Virus record (IMG/VR): IMGVR_UViG_3300015245_000041
Span: 1 to 59,035 of that record
Strand: one strand, 5' to 3'
DNA from: a virus
Length of the DNA stretch: 59,035 nucleotides
Positions 54,212 to 59,035 of this stretch are shown here, in pieces (position 1 is the stretch's first letter; the number at the start of each line of letters is the position of its first letter). The notes beneath the pieces are model-generated. The model was not told where the DNA came from. It did not search any database and saw only the letters and a list, made by a program, of their open reading frames with translations. Made by a program: the position numbers and the translations under genes.

Positions 54212-57187
54212 ATGACGGCATTCGGTCAGATTCGTGGCCAAATTCGTATCGACGCAGCACAGGCGTTGGCTCAATATGCTGCACTCCGTACTGCGAATGC
54301 AGCAACTGTATCTAACCTGCGTGCAGCTAGTTCTACTCTTATCGGTGTGGGAATAGCATCTGTTGCTGCAGGTGCTGGATTACTTGCCATGTTTGGCAAG
54401 GCCGTGACAGCCGCTGCTAACTTTCAAAAGAAGATTGATTTCTTCGGGGCTGTTACTGATGCCACACAAGCTGATATGCAGGCTGTGGCAGATAAAGCTC
54501 TGGAGATGGGTAAGACTACTATCTTCTCTGCTGGACAGATGGCGGATGCCTTTGTAGAATTCGGTAAAGCGGGTGTCTCTACTAAAGACATTCTTGGTGG
54601 TGTGGCTGATGCGGTTGTTGCGCTAGCTTCTGCAGCGGATATTAATTTGACCCAAGCATCTGACATCATCATCTCGACGATGCAGACATTTAAACTGGGT
54701 GCTGCTGCAACCGGTCATATTGCGGACTTACTTGCTGGTGCAGCTAACTCGTCCATTGTTGATGTTACTGATCTGGGAGTTTCACTTAAATACGTTGGTG
54801 GTATTGCTGCTGCAACTGGAGTTCCACTCGAGTCAGTGGTTACCGCCTTATCGCTCCTGGGACAAGCAGGGATCAAGGGATCAACGGCGGGCACATCATT
54901 ACGTCAGATTTTAGTCTCCTTAAATGCCACTTCAGGTAAAGCTCAGAAAACCCTAAAAGATCTTGGTATTATTACCAAAGATAATACTAACCTATTCATT
55001 GATGCTCAAGGACACCTTAAGCCATTAGATCAAATCTTCCAAATCCTCAAAACTCATACTGAGAATCTTACTGATGCACAACGTCTATCTGCTCTAAAGA
55101 TCATCTTCAATAACCGAGCTCTTGCCGCAGCTAACATCCTGTTAAAGGATGGTGCTCAGGGCTTCGATCAGATGGCCGGGGCCATCAACAAGGTCACAGC
55201 TACTGATGTTGCTCATAAGCGATTGGATAATCTTGCTGGTGATTGGCTTCGTCTGAAAAATACTATCCAGACTATGCTGATCCAAGCAGGTACTCCATTT
55301 CAAAACTTTATGAGAAACCTAATACAGTTTCTTACAAGTGCGGTCAAATGGTTTGGTAACCTTAATCCACACATACAGACTGCGATATTTGCTTTTATTG
55401 GTATTGTTGGGGTCTTGTTGGTCTTACTTGGAAGCTTGCTCTTAATCATTGGTGTAGTTACAAGAGTAATCTTTGTCTTCAAGACCTTGAGAGCAGCTTT
55501 AATTCTGGTTAGATCCGCGGCTTTGATTACTTCAGAAACCTTTGTTGCTATGTGGGTTGCTCTATTTGGACCTTTTGCCCTTATTGCTGCTATAGTTCTT
55601 GCTGTTGTTGCTATCCTTGTTATCTTGTACTTAAAGGTCAAGGTTGTTAGGGACATCATCAATGCTGCTGGTCGAGCAATTGTTACCGCCTTTAAGGCCG
55701 TAGTTGATTTCTTTAGAGGTCTTCCTTCATTCTTCTCGAATATATGGAGTAGTATCGTAGGAGGAGTAACCACGGCATGGAATGCAATAACTGGCGCAAT
55801 CAAAACTGCAGTTAATGCTGTTAGAGATGCTATTCAGTCTGTTTGGGAAGGTATTCAAACAATCATTGTTCGGCCTATTGAGGCTGCGGCTAATGGCATT
55901 GTTTCTGCTTGGGATACTATAGTCAATGCTTTTGCCGGACCTATTAAAGCTATTATTAACTTTGTTGGACGAAACTGGCGAGCTTTGGTTTTGATCTTTG
56001 GTATCTTCGGGGCTGTCGTCGATATCATTACTGCACACTGGAAAGTTATTGTTGGTATCTTCCAGTCTGCAGTGAATCTGATCTTACTCCCAGTTAGATT
56101 CTTGTTTAACACTCTAGTAACATTCATAACAGTGCAAGTTAATGCAATTGTCTCCGTAGTTAGAGCTGTCTGGGGTGTCCTAGTAACTGTTGCTACTGCT
56201 ATTTGGACTGCGGTAAGTACGGCAGTTATGGCAGTCGTTAATGCTTTAGTTACTGTATTTAGAGTACAGTTTAATGTTATGAAAACAATAGTAACTACAG
56301 TCTGGAATGCCCAACTTGCAGTAACTCGAGCTGTATGGGCTATTATTATGGCAGTAGTTAGGGCTGCAGTGAATACCGTTCTTACGATTGTTCGAGGTAT
56401 TGTAGTAATAGCTACGGTAGTGGGTAATGCTTTTAGAGCTGCGTATAATGCTATAGCTTCGGTAGTATCAACTATACTTGGATTTATGCGGGGATTCATC
56501 GGGAGAATTCTTGGAGCTATTGGTAATGTAACTGGACCAATGGCTCGGGTAGGTACTAATATTATCAGAGCTATTTATAATGCCATAGTTGATGCTGCCT
56601 TTATTATCTACAACTTCTTCCGAGGGTTTTTAGGTAATATTCTTCGTAATATCGGTGACGCCGGATCTTGGTTGTTTGATGTTGGTAGAGCGATTATTCA
56701 AGGTATGATTAACGGTATCCAATCCTTGGCGGGTGCGGCTGTAGATGCAGTCAAAAATGTGGGTAAAAGTGTTATTAATGGAGCTAAGAGTTTATTTGGT
56801 ATTCATTCTCCATCCACCATATTCCACACGATGGGTCAGCAAGTTGTTCAAGGGTTAGCTAATGGTATTAACCAGAATAAGCACCTAGCTCAGAGTGCCT
56901 TTGATAGTCTAGATAGTTTAGTCAATTCTCATAACTCAGCATTTAATGCTACGTTTGGAGCTAGAGCTACTATTGGTAATGGCATCAATAGTGGTAGTAG
57001 TAATGCTAGTAACAGTGTAGCTATTGACAATCTTACTAAAGCTGTAGGGGTTTTGGCTGCGGCAGCTATGCAGCAAAATGAAACTCCAACCAAAGCGAAT
57101 CTTTACTTGGATCCTTTGGGGACTCAATTACTTGCTACCGTTCTTCAGGATTCTAACACTAAAACCCAAGCGAGGAGGGGAGTATGA
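54212..57187 (+). CDS. Tape measure protein
   Basis: 991 aa, the longest gene, directly after the chaperones. The N-terminal third has the phage tape-measure core ('GKAVTAAANFQKKIDFFGAV', 'ADMQAVADKALEMGKTTIFS', 'ALSLLGQAGIKGSTAGTSLR'). The middle has several hydrophobic helices (about 390-480) and a long array of V/A/I/W-rich heptad-like repeats (about 480-780). The C-terminus has 'GINQNKHLAQSAFDSLDSLV'. Sets tail length (about 150 nm by the usual rule of roughly 0.15 nm per residue) and may cross the membrane at DNA entry. No peptidase motif seen. Confidence 0.95.
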   Translation: MTAFGQIRGQIRIDAAQALAQYAALRTANAATVSNLRAASSTLIGVGIASVAAGAGLLAMFGKAVTAAANFQKKIDFFGAVTDATQADMQAVADKALEMGKTTIFSAGQMADAFVEFGKAGVSTKDILGGVADAVVALASAADINLTQASDIIISTMQTFKLGAAATGHIADLLAGAANSSIVDVTDLGVSLKYVGGIAAATGVPLESVVTALSLLGQAGIKGSTAGTSLRQILVSLNATSGKAQKTLKDLGIITKDNTNLFIDAQGHLKPLDQIFQILKTHTENLTDAQRLSALKIIFNNRALAAANILLKDGAQGFDQMAGAINKVTATDVAHKRLDNLAGDWLRLKNTIQTMLIQAGTPFQNFMRNLIQFLTSAVKWFGNLNPHIQTAIFAFIGIVGVLLVLLGSLLLIIGVVTRVIFVFKTLRAALILVRSAALITSETFVAMWVALFGPFALIAAIVLAVVAILVILYLKVKVVRDIINAAGRAIVTAFKAVVDFFRGLPSFFSNIWSSIVGGVTTAWNAITGAIKTAVNAVRDAIQSVWEGIQTIIVRPIEAAANGIVSAWDTIVNAFAGPIKAIINFVGRNWRALVLIFGIFGAVVDIITAHWKVIVGIFQSAVNLILLPVRFLFNTLVTFITVQVNAIVSVVRAVWGVLVTVATAIWTAVSTAVMAVVNALVTVFRVQFNVMKTIVTTVWNAQLAVTRAVWAIIMAVVRAAVNTVLTIVRGIVVIATVVGNAFRAAYNAIASVVSTILGFMRGFIGRILGAIGNVTGPMARVGTNIIRAIYNAIVDAAFIIYNFFRGFLGNILRNIGDAGSWLFDVGRAIIQGMINGIQSLAGAAVDAVKNVGKSVINGAKSLFGIHSPSTIFHTMGQQVVQGLANGINQNKHLAQSAFDSLDSLVNSHNSAFNATFGARATIGNGINSGSSNASNSVAIDNLTKAVGVLAAAAMQQNETPTKANLYLDPLGTQLLATVLQDSNTKTQARRGV

Positions 57188-58080
57188 CAAACTTCGCTTC
57201 ATATTACTGGTTAGGTAAACCCGGGGGTCGGGTGGGAATGGTACAGGGTCCTTTAGTTAACGTAGGTACAACAATTCCTATGAATCGTGGCGAACAAAGT
57301 CATGATCTTATTAGTGGAGGCATTACTACATTTAAAGCCCCATTGACCAAAAGAGCATGGCAATTCCAGAGGGATTGGCTTTCTTCAGATGAGCAAGAAG
57401 TACTTAGAGGATTTTACTCAGGTCTATTCGATGTGGGTCCATTTCGGTTCTATGACCCAAGTGAAGTAAATCTACTAGATGAAGATGCTTCAACCTTTGG
57501 GCGAGCAACCAGTGACTTATCCTTTTGGAAACCCACAACTGCTACTTATGTAGCTGATACTGATACGTCCACACGAGACGTCGCTAATCTCTCAACTCGA
57601 GCTAGCGCGATGGTTCAACTATCAGCTATTACTGCGGCTGGAGGACTTGGTAGTAATAGTGCTTTGTTGCCTTTTAATGCTGTACCAGTTCTTACTGGCG
57701 CGGGCATGCCGTTCTCCTTTAGCATTTATGCTATTAAGACAGCAGGTACCGGTTCTCCAACTATTCAACTCTATGTTAAGGGTGCTAACACGGTTAGTGC
57801 GACGGCTGTTGCAGTAAGTACTTCTCTAACTCGATATACTTTAACTGCAACTGCTGCAGCACTGGGAGTATCTAATTACATCGATTGTGGTGTAGTTTTT
57901 CCCGTAGTTGGTACCGGATTAATAGTTAAACTATGTGCTCCCCAGCTTGAGATGGGAAGTATAGCTTCTCCCTATCGAATCGGGTATGGTGTGGCTTCAG
58001 TTTCATTTAATTCCGGAATAACTCAAACTGTACCAAGAACTAGATCTCATTCTGCTAGTTGGACATTGGCGGAAATCTGA
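57184..58080 (+). CDS. Distal tail protein (Dit-like) with carbohydrate-binding-type C-domain
   Basis: 298 aa, ATGA overlap with the tape measure. N-terminal half: 'ISGGITTFKAPLTKRAWQFQ', 'DVGPFRFYDPSEVNLL' (tail-ring type). C-terminal half: jelly-roll-like ('MPFSFSIYAIKTAGTGSPTI', 'LIVKLCAPQLEMGSIASPYR') with the 'PQLEMGSIASPY' segment found at the end of phage carbohydrate-binding modules. Stop and next start overlap (TGATG). Confidence 0.8.
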   Translation: MTNFASYYWLGKPGGRVGMVQGPLVNVGTTIPMNRGEQSHDLISGGITTFKAPLTKRAWQFQRDWLSSDEQEVLRGFYSGLFDVGPFRFYDPSEVNLLDEDASTFGRATSDLSFWKPTTATYVADTDTSTRDVANLSTRASAMVQLSAITAAGGLGSNSALLPFNAVPVLTGAGMPFSFSIYAIKTAGTGSPTIQLYVKGANTVSATAVAVSTSLTRYTLTATAAALGVSNYIDCGVVFPVVGTGLIVKLCAPQLEMGSIASPYRIGYGVASVSFNSGITQTVPRTRSHSASWTLAEI

Positions 58081-59035
58081 TGCAGATCAAATCTAGTAAC
58101 TGGCATAAGGTAGTAGAAGGTAATGAAATTCCCTATGATTGCTTAGTGGAAATTACGGCATTAGGTCGTAATGCGGCTATAGCTGGTTTAGGGGGATATG
58201 TTAGTACTCCCGATAGCTCAAGTATTAGTATAGTTGGGGATATTGATATTCGGGTGGAATTTGCTTTGGATCAGAGTGCTGTTGGTCAAACAGTTATGCT
58301 AGCATCTAAAGGTACATTTGGTGGTTCTGCTACAGATACAGAGTGGGTTTTATACTTAGTATGTACACAGGGTACTGGAGCATTTGCTAACCTGATTCTT
58401 GCTCAGGTATGGTTTCAGTGGTATGCCAATGGTACAACAGTTGTGGAGGTTGTAAATCCCGTAGGGTTGTACGTTGCCCCCGGTCAATCTACCGCAGTAA
58501 GAGTTACTCTTGATGTGGATAATGGTTCTGCACAACATGTGACTCAGATGTATATAGCTAATCACCTTGGGAACTTTATTACTGGGGGATATTCTGGTCC
58601 ATTTACTGTTACCACTGCCGGAGTTACTTCTATATTTAATGGGGCTGGAGATCTTCTTCTATGTAATACTAAATATGGTACTGGAGCTGCAATACCTACT
58701 TTAGGATCACCTCTATTCGGGGGGATTTTTAAGGTAGAACTAAGAAACGGAATAGCGGGAACTCTAGTTGCTAATCCCGATTTTACTGCTCAAACTAGAG
58801 ACTTACCTTTTACCGATTCAACTGGTACTGTGTGGACATTCGTCGGAGCTTACCTAGGTAGACGAGGTATTGATGAGGCTCTTGTAATAGATTTCTCAAG
58901 TATGGCTTTAGAGGCTGTGCAGATTCAACGTGATATGACAACGGATGTACCTGCCAACACTCGAACTATTACTGGTTATCCAACCGCTCAAGCTACTATA
59001 CTTCTTTCTGGTCATGTACTATTAGCGGGTGTTCC
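58080..59035 (+). CDS. Large minor tail / tail-tip protein, N-terminal part (continues at base 1)
   Basis: Frame open from the ATG at 58080 to the right end with no stop; it enters the first 77 bases in phase and continues to 2253. N-terminus 'MQIKSSNWHKVVEGNEIPYD', then a LamG-like stretch ('YVSTPDSSSISIVGDIDIRV', 'VRVTLDVDNGSAQHVTQMYI', 'GIFKVELRNGIAGTLV') with the hallmark of a concanavalin-like glycan-binding domain. Part of a 1,043-aa tail-tip protein with a second LamG-like region downstream. Confidence 0.85.
   Translation, partial: MQIKSSNWHKVVEGNEIPYDCLVEITALGRNAAIAGLGGYVSTPDSSSISIVGDIDIRVEFALDQSAVGQTVMLASKGTFGGSATDTEWVLYLVCTQGTGAFANLILAQVWFQWYANGTTVVEVVNPVGLYVAPGQSTAVRVTLDVDNGSAQHVTQMYIANHLGNFITGGYSGPFTVTTAGVTSIFNGAGDLLLCNTKYGTGAAIPTLGSPLFGGIFKVELRNGIAGTLVANPDFTAQTRDLPFTDSTGTVWTFVGAYLGRRGIDEALVIDFSSMALEAVQIQRDMTTDVPANTRTITGYPTAQATILLSGHVLLAGV
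58959..59035. repeat. Right copy of 77-bp terminal direct repeat
   Basis: Identical to bases 1-77; duplicates coding sequence of the large tail protein in the same phase. Should be trimmed once when closing the circle. Confidence 0.95.

Overview
The window is one complete, circularly closing genome of a tailed, siphovirus-type bacteriophage of an actinobacterial host. Bases 1-77 are repeated exactly at 58959-59035, and the same reading frame runs off the right end and re-enters at base 1, so the non-redundant circle is 58,958 bp. Evidence for a phage: large terminase, portal, scaffold, HK97-type capsid, neck proteins, tail tube, frameshifted tail chaperones, a 991-aa tape measure and a lysis cassette. 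Evidence for an actinobacterial host: many small zinc-ribbon proteins of a style common in actinophages, a DUF1906 (Rv2525c-like) cell-wall hydrolase, an LAxTG sortase signal (class E type), and several promoters whose -10 box sits six bases from an ATG (leaderless starts). The moderate base composition argues against a high-GC Streptomyces or Mycobacterium donor; a lower-GC actinobacterium, for example a freshwater one, is possible but is inference. No integrase, excisionase, immunity repressor or partition gene was recognised, so the phage is probably virulent.

Layout. (1) Late operon, rightward, from about 38.5 kb through the junction to 8.1 kb: a structured leader, four virion or adhesion genes (one with sixteen exact-length 20-aa repeats), packaging, head, neck, tail, tape measure, tail tip, three tandem receptor-binding-type proteins, then lysis genes including a membrane-anchored collagen-like protein, ending at a terminator at 8143. 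(2) Leftward replication and nucleotide block, 26.4 to 8.3 kb: many small accessory proteins, an LAxTG surface protein, a SNF2-type helicase, a nucleotide-pool cassette, a UDG-like/DNA polymerase I fusion, a Cas4-like nuclease, a RecA-like ATPase, an ssDNA-binding-like protein and a VRR-NUC nuclease. (3) Rightward early block, 26.6 to 33.1 kb: primase-helicase, then many tiny genes with their own, often leaderless, promoters. (4) Leftward block, 38.4 to 33.6 kb: endonuclease VII, then a tightly overlapping string of small genes including a SLOG protein. Blocks 3 and 4 converge on a repeat-rich, gene-free interval (33.13-33.60 kb) that is my best candidate for a replication origin.

How it works together. 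The 14.7-18.4 kb cassette has one candidate for each T4 enzyme that supplies 5-hydroxymethyl-dCTP: a dCMP deaminase, two thymidylate-synthase-fold proteins with Asp where thymidylate synthase has its dUMP-selecting Asn, an all-alpha NTP pyrophosphohydrolase (dCTPase candidate) and a dNMP kinase. It lies beside the polymerase. The main hypothesis from this window is that the virion DNA carries a modified pyrimidine, probably made from dCMP. The fused UDG-like domain on the polymerase, the LAxTG surface protein, the collagen-like protein and the repeat protein are further accessory systems worth testing.
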